Positions 23,346 through 35,348 are shown, counted from the first letter of the stretch. The stretch: DNA of 64,000 bases from Sthenelais limicola (GCA_942159475.1 OW804097.1:117605034-117669033); one strand, 5' to 3'. The notes: generated by a model from the sequence alone, not told the origin. Made by a program: numbers and translations.

Positions 23346-23667
23346 ATATATGTGTATAGCTTAGCTTAGATTCACAAAGATTCCAGAGAGGAGAAGGAGC
23401 CGATCGTCATTTAGAGCTGTCACCTAGGCCAAAGCAGCTAAACGCAGACCAGACTATTTCCTTCTAATTGAATTCTGTTCATTTCTCGATCGAGTAGCAC
23501 CAGGAAATCTAGCTTAGGAATATCTTTTACGAGGAATTCGGTGCGGCACCCAATCTCATCACGGAGGGGATCAGAACAGTGTGTCCCGGCAATTTCTCCC
23601 GCAATCAGGCCGGCCATTTTATTATCGAGTTCCCTCCACTTTGTCAGTTTCCATGTCAGAGTGATAT

Positions 23668-23902
23668 GGTTCAGATTTTCAGAAAATGTACAATTGGCAG
23701 CTGTACACATTTAGTAAATTCTGCTAAATTAGGCTGCAATTTGGTCAATACTAGGTAAATTCGAGTATATTCGGCATTGCATTGATTCTAGCAATCTGTT
23801 TGGTAAGATTGAAATGTATTTTTAACTTTATTTTCGTCTGAAAGTTGGGCTATTTGAAAGGATTGGTGAAGGTGAATTGTACATTTTCTGAAAATCTGAC
23901 CC
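23668..23902 (+). mobile_element. R1a element, TSD ATAT
   Basis: Full copy; left terminus GGTTCAG; perfect ATAT duplications. Confidence 0.92.
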
Positions 23903-24202
23903 ATATCCGGAGTGATGACCTTCAGCCACTGCAATAGGTTCTTCTCCTGAAAACTGCCAGAGTTTGAGTAGTTCTGACAGGCCCTAATAGTGGCTAAATG
24001 GGTAGTCAGTTCTGCCCGTTTAAATAGCTTGCCGCCAACCACAAGTGCTTCCCGGACGCTCAGTGCTCACAGGCCCGAGAAGAGACAATTAAAGTTTCAT
24101 ATGTTTTTTTTTCAAATCGATTTCAGTTCCTCTCCAAGAGTAGAACATTTGGACACATGCATGTCCCTAACGCGAAAGCCTTATAAACCTTATAAACTAT
24201 AT

Positions 24203-24440
24203 GGGTCAGATTTTCACAAAATGTACAATTGGCAGCCCTACACATTTATTACACAATTCTGCTAAATTAGGCTGAAAAATGATGAATACCATTATATCTG
24301 AGTATATTTGGTATCCCATTGATTTAAAGTATCAGTTCTGTTATGTTAAACTGCATTTTGAAGCTCATTTTTTGCCTTAAATGTGGGCTATTTGAGAGAA
24401 TTGGTGAAGGCGAATTGTACATTTTCTGGAAATCTGACCC
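24203..24440 (+). mobile_element. R1b element, TSD ATAT
   Basis: Full copy with perfect ATAT duplications. Confidence 0.92.
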
Positions 24441-24645
24441 ATATCTGTTCAGGATTTATAAACTGGTTTAAAGTTCAAATATAAAGTTCATTGAAACGGA
24501 TATGTGAAGAACCTATCCTTGCTTTAAGTAAAAAATTACACCAGCAAGATGCTGTAGGAGGAAAGCCCAACCAAATTACAAGACAAGTAACATAGTTATA
24601 CTGCAATATAGTAATAGCTAATTACCCCAACAGCAAAATCATACT

Positions 24646-24909
24646 TTAAGGGTGGTCTCCACTGGCTGCGGTAAGCTCTGCAGTAAGCCTTGCGATCATT
24701 TGTGCTGGTTCTGTAGGTGGAGAGTGTTATACGGGGTGTAACAAGAAGAATGACAAGGTCCTGCCTACATGGTTCACTGGCCATGTAGGCAGGACCTTGC
24801 CACTCCTCACCAACACAGCACCATCGCAAGGCTTACCGCAGAGCTTACCGCAGAGCTTACCGCAGAGCTTACCGCAGAGCTTACCGCAGCCAGTGGAGAC
24901 CAACCTTAA
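24646..24909. mobile_element. F2 foldback element with expanded right arm, TTAA-bordered
   Basis: TTAA at both ends, centre near 24770 (CATGTAGGCAGGACCTTG palindrome). The right arm has five GCTTACCGCA units at 12-bp spacing (24831-24888) against two in other copies, so the hairpin arms are unequal. Confidence 0.85.
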
Positions 24910-25342
24910 TCCTCGACCTCACGGTACCGTAAAAAGACTTGACTTCACTGATGGGTTTTCCTCTAGCTATTGCCACTGTGGATGCATTCTGCAAACCATT
25001 CTCAATTCGAATATGATAAAACATGGAACTGGTCTGGGGAGAGTCTTATAGTAGGTGGTACAATATAGTATGTTTAGAATAGTTGATAAATGACGATAAA
25101 ATATCAAACCGCATATTAACCGCAATAAACATGCGGTCTGGAGTAGCTTTAAGGGAGTCCTTAGTATTTAATCAGATGAATAGACCGAGAAGAAGTGGAA
25201 GCTTCTGGATGTTCTCAATAATGTAACGAATCTGTACTATTGGGCATCGCCTCCAGGCAACGTGCAGAACCAATCTCACCATATGGCTGCATTGTCCCCC
25301 AACGTGTTTGCTTCTACTTGTCATCTCATTTCCTTTTGCTGT

Positions 25343-25728
25343 TATAGTCTGTCCGAAAAGTAGTTGAGACATGAATCCTTTGTCCCTTTAAGGGGAGGGA
25401 AAAGCGGGGGATTTTTGATATCAAACTATTGCCCCTTGAATTGCTGTTTGCGACGGACCATGGCCGTTTGCGACCAACCATGGCCAAATGTACAGCTGTA
25501 CTGCATTGCGCTGCCTCTGTTCTATGTGCAGCAGCTGTTGTTTTGCTTAGAAGGAAGGCAGAGCTGGTTATACTGGCCCTGTTTCTCCATGGTTGATTGC
25601 ATTGAGGGACTCGCTGGGCATAGGGTTGACAGGTCCTTGTAATAAATAGAAATCAGAAATCTCCCACCTTTCCCTCCCCTTAAAGGAACTAAGAAATCAC
25701 GTGTCAACTACTTGTCGGATAGTCTATA
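25343..25728. mobile_element. Mariner-like MITE with ~75-bp inverted repeats
   Basis: Left end TATAGTCTGTCCGAAAAGTA pairs with the right-end complement TATAGACTATCCGACAAGTA; both arms contain CCTTTAAGGGGAGGGAAA. TA target likely. The ~230-bp centre has no intact transposase. Confidence 0.7.
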
Positions 25729-26066
25729 ATCATAGTTATGGTCTAATATCTAAATTCTTTTGTTATGTTGTTACACAGTCCTTAGTGATTTGGAAGTAAG
25801 CCTAGAGGTAACACCTCTAGAAAATATCGCGCGATGTATGATATCAGATTTGTAAACATATCAATTCGAATCGAATATTTTATACCGAAATGCGTAACAA
25901 TTCTAGCTGTATTGTGAATTATACAATGCCTGTCTGTCACACAATTGCATGATCCATATAGCGTGTTGAATAATGCATCTCTTGATAATGTGTGGGTTTA
26001 TCAGTTGGTGTTTCGTACAGCTTGTACATGCAAAGTGAGCGTTACAAAAACTCTCGGAATATATAT
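25729..26066. other. No feature seen
   Basis: Unique DNA. Confidence 0.3.
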
Positions 26067-26301
26067 GGGTCAGATTTTCAGAAAATGTACAATTGGCAGA
26101 TCAACATATTTTGTAAGTTCTGCTAAATTAGACTGAAAAATCATCAACACTAGGTATATATGGGTACATTTGGTGTTGCATTGGTTCTAGCAATCTGTTT
26201 GGTTAGGTTGAACAGTATATTGAACCTGATTTTCGTCTTAAATTTGTGTTATTGGAGAGAATTGGTGAAGGTGAATTGTACATTTTCTGAAAATCTGACC
26301 C
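26067..26301 (+). mobile_element. R1c element, TSD ATAT
   Basis: Full copy of the intermediate subfamily with perfect ATAT duplications (the region is itself an AT run). Confidence 0.9.
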
Positions 26302-26590
26302 ATATATTATATATATAATATATGTACGTATTCCAGATAAAAGCTTTAAAACATGCATTGTGACGCAGCCCAAGATAGAATAGATTCATTGCATATTCCC
26401 TTCCTGTATTGGATAAAACAACAGCCTAGGAACCATACCATCAACATGTCTTATCGCATTTGGCAAGTTCCCAATATTGTGGAAACGTATCCCACCCTCG
26501 AGCATAAGATTGAGATTGTGCATCTAGCTGTCAGCCATCATCAATGTGGAACATTTGTTTTTCACCTAGGCGGGACATTTCTAGCTAAAA

Positions 26591-27000
26591 TGTGATCCGT
26601 TTGAGGAAAATGAGTCATAAGTCGCAAAATGGTTATTTTGAGATATCACCATATTTGAAAAGAGGAGATCAAGCTGATTCCAATGATAGTAAACACTAGG
26701 ACATTTAATAAATATTCCTGTATTATAAGTTTGATATTTTCATTTTTGAAAAAAAAGGTTTGCAATGTTTATGGATGGGTAGTCACCAGTAAAGTAACTA
26801 AATAAACTCATTACGAAGGCCTTCAAAACTCAAGGATATATTCAATTGAATGCCGTGAAATATGGTACATAGATTCATATGACCAAAAATGCTAAACCCC
26901 CCAAGAATCAGAACATTTCAATAAAGAAATCTTGTCAAAAAAACACTTTGAAAAATACCAATTTTGCGACTTGTGACTCATTTTCCTGGAACACATCACA
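26591..27000 (+). mobile_element. R2 element
   Basis: Complete, TGTGATCCGTTTGAGG to ACACATCACA, with AA on both sides, so the target is not strictly TA. Confidence 0.87.
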
Positions 27001-27183
27001 AACGTGTGCTTGTGTTGTGGTCCATGGCTACTGTCAGCGTGGTTAGGGCATAAAAAGCACGTTATATTTGTGGCGATCTTGTCAAACACAAGTGGAGACA
27101 AGTGATAATTATCAGTGACAGCAACTGACCAACCTCCATGCACTGAGAGTTTTTCTGTGCGAGACACGTTGAGGCATGGAAAT

Positions 27184-27418
27184 GGGTGACATTTCCAGAA
27201 AATGTACAATTCACATTCAGAAACCCTCCCAAATAACCGGAATTTAATACAAAAATGAGACTTAAAACACAATTCAACATAACCAAACACATCCCGTGAA
27301 TCAACCCGATGTAAAATATACTCAGATACTCCTGGTATTTATCATTTTTCAGTCTAATTTAGCAGAATTTCACGAATGTGTAGAGCTGCCAATTGTACAT
27401 TTTCTGATGACCTGACCC
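27184..27418 (-). mobile_element. R1c element
   Basis: Diverged full reverse copy, termini GGGTGACATTTCC and CCTGACCC. Confidence 0.82.
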
Positions 27419-27536
27419 ATATACATCTTGTCACTGCCAAACACAACTTGTCACTGACAAAGGTTTCCTCAGTTGAGGAGGCCCCTAAGAACAATACTGG
27501 TATCAGTAACCTTGTATAAAATTCGTATTAATAGAT

Positions 27537-27772
27537 GGGTCAGATTTTCAGAAAATGTACAATTCACCTTCACCAATCTTCTCAAATAACCCAAATTTCA
27601 GACGAACATAAAGTTTAAAAAAACAGTTCAACCTAACCTAACAGATTGCTAGAATCAATGCAATGCCAAATACACTCGAATTTACCTAGTATTGACCAAA
27701 TTGTAGCAGAATTTAGCAGAATTTACTAAATGTGTAGAGCTGCCAATTGTACATTTTCTGAAAATTTGACCC
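27537..27772 (-). mobile_element. R1a element
   Basis: Full reverse copy; flanks AGAT/ACAT. A short tandem AGCAGAATTT occurs near the right end. Confidence 0.9.
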
Positions 27773-28080
27773 ACATGCTCAGCCATGTTTTCCTCATAAT
27801 GAGATAACGTTTACAGAATGTAAATATCCATGTGTACTCTCTCTAGTTAAACATGATTAGAACTGCATTGGTCTCAACATCACAGGGGCATTCTGTTCTT
27901 GTTTCTGTTCTTGACATTGGTATTTATAAAGCAATCCATGTGATAATAATCCCCCAATTGCCATCAACAATTTCCACACTGGATGCGGTGCAAAAAGATT
28001 GGAGGGAAATACGAAAGTATACAAGGATTGAATGCCAAGTAGATGACAAAGAATAACAATGGTTGAATGTTGATAGGGAC

Positions 28081-28306
28081 AATAGGGGAATTGCCGTTGC
28101 ACACGTCTATTACATGGTAGGATTTTTTTAAAAAATATTTTTAGTGGCCACATTACATTACATCGAATGAATTCTCATTGAATCTGATATACAAATATTC
28201 AGCATCATTTTATTCAAAATGGGCAGAATATTTTCAACAATGCAATTTCTTCAATCAATTCTGTGACACATCAGGATTCAGCACGGTGGCTATGCAAATC
28301 CCCTAT
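28081..28306 (-). mobile_element. R3 element, diverged and shortened
   Basis: Recognisable ends AATAGGGGAATTGC and ATGCAAATCCCCTATA; interior partly lost. Confidence 0.65.
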
Positions 28307-28923
28307 AGTGTTCATCATCAAACATAGAGAAAATCCACTGATACCAGTGGATTCCCCATAGTCCCTTTTGGGGGGGGGGTAGGTGTCTTTAGAATTTTGA
28401 TATCTCTAATACCTGCAAAGCTAGAGCCTGTTCCAAACATACTAGTCCGTTGCTAGGCAACACTTCGATTTTGGGGTGTGTAGAACAATTTCTGGAATGG
28501 CCCTATAGCCAAAAATCTTCCCAAGGACCTTTTTTAACTTTCTGCCAAGTTTCATGCTTGTTTCATCAAACCCACAATTCTTTCACCTATCTGCAGTACT
28601 ATAAGTCGAACCTTCAGTTTGGGGGAAACAAGTCAATGAACGAAATGTTCCATGCAATGGCCTTTTCTTGTATGGACAAATCGACATGAGGGTCCAGTGA
28701 CAAATGACAAAAACACTTTCTTAGGCTGACAAATCGACATAGACCTTAATAGTCCTTAGCGACACAAATCGTCCATACTACAAACAATTTAGTGACAAAC
28801 AACAAGAGAATTGTCTTAGCGACAAACGTCAATTGCTGGTTCTTGGTACTGACAAGAAAAATCAAGACCCCCCCCCCCTCCGCCCTTTCAGAAGCCCTAT
28901 TGATTCTTTATATATATATATGT
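28307..28923. other. No gene; irregular GACAAA-rich stretch
   Basis: 28680-28850 repeats GACAAAT/GCGACAAAC loosely; poly-G at 28369 and poly-C at 28867 are present. Confidence 0.3.
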
Positions 28924-29159
28924 GGGTCAGATTTTCGGAAAATTTACAATTCAACTTAACCAATTCTCTCAAATAACCCAAATTTTAGACGAAAATAAAG
29001 TTCAAAATACAGTTCAACCTAACCAAACAGATTGCCAGAATCAATGTAATGCCGAATATACTCGAATTTACCTTAGTATTGACCAAATTGCAACCAAATT
29101 TAGCAGAATTTACTAAATGTGTACAGCTGCCAATTGTACATTTTCTGAAAATCTTACCC
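28924..29159 (-). mobile_element. R1a element, TSD ATGT
   Basis: Full reverse copy with perfect ATGT duplications. Confidence 0.92.
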
Positions 29160-29367
29160 ATGTATACTCGGTGTCTTTTGAAGCACAGACATGAAGACCT
29201 ATAATCTATTATTACAAACACGTCAGACTAGTATTATTAATTTTTTTTTAAAACATTCCCTAGGAGATGATAAAAGTGTAATAGGACTGCAATTCCCAAT
29301 ATTCATGAATCTATCACTAAAGTACCGGGGATTCATTGTCTTGGACGATTGATTCACTTAAAACTGC

Positions 29368-29714
29368 AATAGGGGACTTGCATGTGCCACTGCGCATCTC
29401 CACTGCAGTGCATGCTGGGATGCATTCTGTTGAAATCTGACATACAAATATTTCGCAACATTTTTATCAAAAATTGCAAGAATGTTTCCCCAATATCAGA
29501 GCTTGTATAAATGATCAATCAAAACCAAATGCATGATGGAAAAGATTGGACTTGTGTCATAGAAACATGTATAACACATGGATATCGACATTAGAGCATT
29601 GACAAATAGTCCATGCTGAACATGGCATGTTTTCTATAGATTTTAGACTGTACCATTAGTCCCATAATTCCATGCGAATAAGATTCAAAATGGCGGCTAT
29701 GCAAATCCCCTATT
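29368..29714 (-). mobile_element. R3 element
   Basis: Full reverse copy, AATAGGGGACTTGCATGTGC to ATGCAAATCCCCTATT. Confidence 0.88.
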
Positions 29715-29744
29715 GCTGCTATTACAAGAAAACAACTTTTACCG

Positions 29745-29870
29745 AAATCACTCATAACCATAACTTATAAGACTGTCTTTATCAATATTCTGCTGCTGTT
29801 ATACGTTTATTCAAGAACGGTGAGCGATAATAGGTGAAGTCATCGTAGGGAAGGATTCCTGCGGGTCCTC
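29745..29870 (+). repeat. H2 dispersed repeat fragment with one 69-bp satellite monomer
   Basis: 29750-29815 matches one unit of the 31.8-32.6 kb array, followed by GGTGAGCGATAATAGGTGAA, which is also found at 54835 and (minus) near 31415. Confidence 0.6.
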
Positions 29871-29872
29871 CT

Positions 29873-30212
29873 AATAGGGGAGTTGCATGTGCCACTGCGC
29901 ATGTCTGTTACAGTGCAACCTGGGATGGATTCTGATGAAATCTAACAAAACTATTTGGCAACATTTTTATCGAAAATTACAAGAATGTTTTCAACAATAT
30001 CACAGCTTGTATAACTGATCTATATTAACCAAATGCATAATGGGAAAGATGGGGACTTGAAAAATGTATAACGCATGGATATTGATATTAGAGCACTGAT
30101 AAATGCACCATGCTGAACATGGCATGTTTTCTACAGATTTTATACTGTACCATAAGTCCCATAATGCCATGCGAATCAGGATTCAAAATGGCGGCTATGC
30201 AACTCCCCAATA
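29873..30212 (-). mobile_element. R3 element
   Basis: Full reverse copy, AATAGGGGAGTTGCATGTGC to GCAACTCCCCAAT. Two R3 copies lie in the same orientation 160 bp apart with an H2 fragment between. Confidence 0.85.
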
Positions 30213-30584
30213 CAAATGAGGATGTTTTTAAAGCCCTGTAACAGAGAAGCAACTGGGCGAAGTCCTCTAAATCTTTTATCAAATGCCCTTTAGATGGGTT
30301 GGGAAAGAATGGAACAAAAACAAGTAGAAAATATTTAGATTTTGACCAAAGTTAACTGAGAGTGCAGCTTTTATGAGGAATGTAATGACTAAGTGCAGTA
30401 GGTTTCCACACAAATTCCAATAACTTATTCCAACCTTCCTCTCAAATTAGATTAAATGGTAACCACTGGCCCGATGGCGTTGAAGTCGACAGAGAAAACC
30501 AATTAACATTTCCCTCAGCTACCCTATAGTCTCATACATCATGCAGAATGTACGGCTCGTGGGGGGTCTTAAATTTGGACATGT
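30213..30584. other. No feature seen
   Basis: Unique DNA. Confidence 0.3.
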
Positions 30585-30819
30585 GGGTCAGACTTTCAGA
30601 AAATGTACAATTGGCAACTATACACATTTAGTAAGTTCTGCTAAATTCGGCTGCAATTTGGCCAATACTAGGTAAATTCGAGTATATTCGGCATTGCATT
30701 AATTCTAGCAATCTGTTTGGTTAGGTTGGACTCTATTTTGAACTTTATATTCGTCTGAAATTTGGGTTATTTGAGAAGATTGGTTAAGGTGAATTGTACA
30801 TTTTCTGAAGATCTGACCC
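30585..30819 (+). mobile_element. R1a element, TSD ATGT
   Basis: Full copy with perfect ATGT duplications. Confidence 0.92.
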
Positions 30820-31224
30820 ATGTACTGAACTCTACATTATTCATAATAAGAGTCCATTCATTCATGAAGGAAGGAGACAATATGTTTCACATATTTATTG
30901 CAAGACTCTTCATTTAACACCGAAGAGATCTTCCAATTTAACGACCAATTTATAGGATATTAATTACAATACGGTATAAGCACTTGGTATGCTGTCGTAG
31001 AACTTCCTAATTTTCCAGGGAGATAGAAAAAAAAGGCCAGTAGATTCTTTGTAGGAAAATTAAGATAAGAACGTCGAAATAATCACACATAGACACCTTA
31101 ATTATGCCCCACTGTGTTCACTTACATCGACAGAGGCCAACTAGCCTATACTACAAATAAATTCCCCTTTGAACTGATTTATTTCTGCATATATCAATTA
31201 TATTAGGGGTTTATATAAACCTTT
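30820..31224. other. No feature seen
   Basis: Unique AT-rich DNA. Confidence 0.3.
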
Positions 31225-31470
31225 ATACATGCTTCTGTTAAAGCTGCACCCCCAGTTAAAGCTTTCAATCAAAAACTAAAGATTTTCTACTTTGTGACCA
31301 AGGTTTTGGAGGATTTTGATGGGTTGTTTTTGCTACTAGGCTTCCTAAAAGTCCATTTATATTTCGGGGACCCATCGCGATCTCCTCTCCTGTGGTGGCT
31401 TCACTTATTATCGCTCATCGGCGGCTGTTTTCTCTCAGCCGATTCAACTTATTATTACATACATAATATG
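31225..31470 (-). repeat. H2 dispersed repeat, body
   Basis: On the minus strand it holds GAATCGGCTGAGAGAAAAC, GAGCGATAATAAGTGAAGCC and CAAAAACAACCCATCAAAAT, in the same order as 52490-52745 and 54735-55075. It lies downstream (minus sense) of the satellite array, as expected if the array grew inside H2. Confidence 0.6.
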
Positions 31471-31637
31471 TGATTTCAGGGGTGTTATTCAGGGGTGCTA
31501 TTTGAAAAGTCAAACAGCACTTATGTGCTATTTGAGCCGAATATCCACAAGATTGATGGAAACCAAGATAAAATACTATTAAAATCGAGTTCTCTTGTTG
31601 ATTGTATGTAATAAATACCTAATATAGCACTCTGTTC

Positions 31638-31728
31638 GGTTTCTAATCGATCAATGTCAGGTCAAATCGCACTCTACCCCTTCAGGGTGTCGTGCGATTT
31701 GACCCGACTTCTTGATCGATTACAAACC
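31638..31728. repeat. 91-bp perfect-looking hairpin
   Basis: Arms GGTTTCTAATCGATCAA and GGTCAAATCGCAC pair with their complements around CTCTACCCCTTCAGGGT. Single copy here; resembles a small foldback element. Confidence 0.65.
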
Positions 31729-31744
31729 TCCATCCTGCCATTAG

Positions 31745-32655
31745 GTATAAAAATCTTTGTATAAATATATAACAGCAGCAGAATGTTGATATAAATCCAG
31801 TCCTATAAGTCATAATATGAGTAACACTTGTATAAACATATAACAGCAGCAGAATATTGATAAATCCAGTCCTATAAGTCATAATATGGGTAACTCTTGT
31901 ATAAACATATAACAGCAGCAGAATATTGATAAATCCAGTCCTATAAGTCATAATATGGGTAACTCTTGTATAAACATATAACAGCAGCAGAATATTGATA
32001 CATCCAGTCCTATAAGTCATAATATGAGTAACCCTTGTATAAACATATAACAGCAGCAGAATATTGATACACCCAGTCCTATAAGTCATAATATGAGTAA
32101 CCCTTGTATAAACATATAATAGCAGCAGAATATTGATACATCCAGTCCTATAAGTCATAATATGAGTAACTCTTGTATAAACATATAACAGCAGCAGGAT
32201 ATTGATACATCCAGTCCTATAAGTCATAATATGAGTAACTCTTGTATAAACATATAACAGCAGCAGAATGTTGATAAATCCAGTCCTATAAGTCATGATA
32301 TGAGTAACTCTTGTATAAACATATAACAGCAGCAGAATGTTGATAAATCCAGTCCTATAAGTCATAATTATGAGTAACCCTTGTATAAACATATAACAGC
32401 AGCAGAATATTGATACATCCAGTCCTATAAGTCATAATATGAGTAACTCTTGTATAAACATATAATAGCAGCAGAATATTGATAAATCCAGTCCTATAAG
32501 TCATAATATGAGTAACTCTTGTATAAACATATAACAGCAGCAGAATATTGATAAATCGAGTCCTATAAGTCATAATATGAGTAACTCTTGTATAAACATA
32601 TATCAGCAGCAGAATATTGATAAATTCAGTCCTATATAAGTCATAATATGAGTGA
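31745..32655 (-). repeat. 69-bp satellite array, about 13 units
   Basis: Thirteen units each containing CAGTCCTATAAGTCAT and AACATATAACAGCAGCAGAA. The unit length is divisible by three, so the minus strand stays open for 236 and 108 codons; a one-base insertion near 32368 separates the two. The repetitive frames are a by-product and not a gene. Confidence 0.93.
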
Positions 32656-32820
32656 CTTTGGGTAGATTGGTGAGAATGCAACTTTAAACAAGGCCATAAA
32701 GCTATTCCTCCTCCAGGCTATAAACATGCGCATAGTGTGCTCTACTATTGTGTGAATTATTCACGTCCATGATGTAAGGCCTCGGCCACGGACATCTATA
32801 CACTGCTACTTCCAACATGT

Positions 32821-33055
32821 GGGTCAGATTTTCAGAAAATATACAATCGGCAGCTCTTCACATTAAGGAAATTCTGCTAAATTAGGCTGAAAAATGATGA
32901 ATACCGGGTATATCTGAGTACAATTGGTATCACATTGATTTAAAGTAACAGTTCTGTTATGTTAAACCGCATTTTGAAGCTCATTTTTGTCTTAAATGTG
33001 GGTTATTTGAAAGGATCAGTGGAGACAAATTGTACATTTTCTGAAAATCTGACCC
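32821..33055 (+). mobile_element. R1b element
   Basis: Full copy; flanks ATGT/AAAT. Confidence 0.88.
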
Positions 33056-33460
33056 AAATGTATAGATCCAGAACGAGCGGCTGATATCCAGATCTCGATG
33101 GCGTTCCACTAAATGACCCTAAATGAGTTGAAGGTAGGCTATTCGGAATTGTTATCATTGCATTGCAATGTTTTAAATATCGCATTCACATCACATATAT
33201 CCTTAACGGTCTAGAGACAATTTATAAACAGAAAGTAAATTATCGTCTTGCATCGACCGCATTCCATGAAAATGCTTCGTAGACGTTTTTTTCTTCATTC
33301 CATTTGTGTACCTATCAGTGGCGACTGTCGCTTTTCTTATCGGAGGGAATGAAGGGGAGATAGACTCTGGGTTTGGCATACCAGCAGACATATCAGACTC
33401 ATATATGGAGAGACTCATCAACCTTATCATATGAAAGCTGCATTCTTAGCTAACATGGCT
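33056..33460. other. No feature seen
   Basis: Unique DNA. Confidence 0.25.
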
Positions 33461-33515
33461 AACACCTGATGAAGGGAGTGTTTCCCGAAAGCTTGTGAAA
33501 GAATAAATAACAACT
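33461..33515 (+). repeat. Hammerhead-like retroelement tail motif
   Basis: CTGATGA at 33466, a GGGA/TCCC stem, then GAAA at 33487 and AATAAATAA at 33502. This matches the conserved core arrangement of hammerhead ribozymes known from Penelope-like elements, but flanking stems are not clear. Confidence 0.35.
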
Positions 33516-33599
33516 ACAACACTCGGGGTTTAATTCCTAATCCTTAACGACCAACATCATTTACCACACCGGCCAACCCGATATACCACGATCTTTTCC

Positions 33600-33768
33600 C
33601 ACTCCACTTACTTGGCTAACATCAGTCAAAAACTAAATAATTACTTTTTTTGTTTCGTTCTTTCCCTACCCAATTGAAAAGCATCTGACAATGGAGGATT
33701 TCATCAAGTTGTTTTTGATGCAGGGCTTCATATTCTACTTCAATTTCTTTTCTGAAAATCTGACTCAT
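33600..33768 (-). repeat. H2 fragment followed by an R1 end
   Basis: GGATTTCATCAAGTTGTTTT near 33702 matches H2 in reverse. TTTTCTGAAAATCTGACTCA at about 33746-33767 is the last bases of an R1 copy. Confidence 0.45.
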
Positions 33769-34034
33769 AAGCATATAACAGCTGTTTAGTTTAGTTGAAG
33801 ATTATATCATTCAGCTAAAGCATTAGAAAGATAGGTTGTTGTTCCCAGCTAATCCTTATTGAAACTACATTAATAACTGGAGAAAAGTAGCTCAAAGTTT
33901 TGATAACTTCAGTCCCATAATTTGGTAAGTTTTCGTAATATAGGCAAGAATGCACCTTGAATAGCAGTGGCTCAAAATGAAAGAAATGACTCATTTTTCA
34001 TCTTTCAATCAGATATTATATTCTATATATAACA

Positions 34035-34090
34035 TCTTCTGAAGAAGCCCAAGAAAGGCGAAACGCGTCAGGAACGCCAATAAACCTGCA
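34035..34090 (+). repeat. Second retroelement tail motif
   Basis: CTGAAGAAGCC, seven bases, GGCGAAACGCGTC, then AATAAA at 34079: a short hairpin with CTGAAGA/GAAAC boxes as seen at the 3' ends of several metazoan retroelements. Degenerate relative of the 33461 motif. Confidence 0.35.
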
Positions 34091-34277
34091 TAATGCCAAC
34101 TTGATTCGTTCCCATGATTGTTTTAGATAAGTTGCCTCCCTTCAATCTTTTGATAATATTATATTATAGCTTTGACTCATAGCACTCTGCTTCTGATTCG
34201 CTCCACTCTGATTTATTGATGGGCTTACAACTTAACGAAAATATAGGTCTACTTTTCCTATCGAACCGAAGGTATAT

Positions 34278-34509
34278 GGGTGAAATCGTCAGAAAATGTA
34301 CAATTCGCCTTCAGCAATCCTCTCAAATAACCCAAATTTAAGACAAAATTGAAGTTCCAAATCCAGTTCAACATAACCAAACATATTGTGCAAATCAAGT
34401 CAATAGCGAATATATTCAGATATACCTACCATTGTCTATTTTCCAGCCCAATTTAGCAGCATTTAAATGTGTACAGCTGCCGATTGTACATTTTCTGAAG
34501 ATCTGACCC
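34278..34509 (-). mobile_element. R1c element, TSD ATAT
   Basis: Diverged reverse copy with perfect ATAT duplications. Confidence 0.88.
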
Positions 34510-34612
34510 ATATATTATTGTATGCTACCTGCAAGGTAAACAGGCAGATGCTATTGACCGCGATGATTAACTACACTTATTCCCAAAGCCTGGTTTGGTG
34601 AATCGATACCAT

Positions 34613-34972
34613 ATGTGATGTGTTACAGAAAAATGAGTCACAATGAATTTTGAGATATTTGAAAAGGATGAAGCAGATTCCAATGATGGTAAACATTAGG
34701 ACAGCTGAAAAGTATTTCTAAATTTTCAGTTTGATATTTTTATTTTTGAAAAAAAAATAAAAATGGTTTGGGTGGACATTTACTAGTAAAGTAGCTAAAT
34801 ATACTCTAAAAGATGACCTTAGAAATGTATGGGTAGATTCAATCAAACAGCATTAGACACCGAAAAAATGAAAACATTCCTACAAAGACATCTTGTGAAT
34901 AAATAACTTTGAAAAAGAGCGATTTTGCAGACTTGTGATTCATTGTTCTATAACACATCACATATATATGTA
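34613..34972 (+). mobile_element. R2 element, shortened
   Basis: TGTGATGTGTTACAG to ACACATCACA, TA on both sides; about 50 bp shorter than the consensus. Confidence 0.82.
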
Positions 34973-35132
34973 CATACATATATACATATGGCTAGCGTGA
35001 CACCAACCATTTTAAATTGTCACCTGAGTTTTCTTAGCTATAGGCTAGGAAGTTATATTTAGAATTTAATGAGCTTAAATTCACACGAAAGTGTCAACTA
35101 GAGAATTCTATAGATGTACATGAAATAATTAT

Positions 35133-35348
35133 GGGTTAGATTTTCAGAAAATGTACAATTGGCAGCTGTACACATTTAGTAAATTCTGCTAAATTAGACT
35201 TCAATTTGGTCAATACTAGGTAAATTCGAGTATATTCAGTATTGCATTGATTCTAGCAATCTGTTTGGTTAGGTTGAACTGTATTTTTAACTTTATTTTC
35301 GTCTGAAATTTGGGTTATTTGAGAGGATTGGTGAAAGGGAATTGTACA
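35133..35348 (+). mobile_element. R1a element, right end cut off by H1
   Basis: Normal until AATTGTACAA, where H1 begins; the last ~18 bp are missing. Confidence 0.85.

Noticed and set aside
31745..32655. CRISPR array
   Set aside because: Regular units, but directly adjoining with no unique spacers, in eukaryotic-type DNA; it is a satellite.
31682..32681. 236- and 108-codon minus-strand open frames
   Set aside because: They translate the 69-bp satellite; the unit length being divisible by three keeps them open. No start context or non-repetitive sequence.
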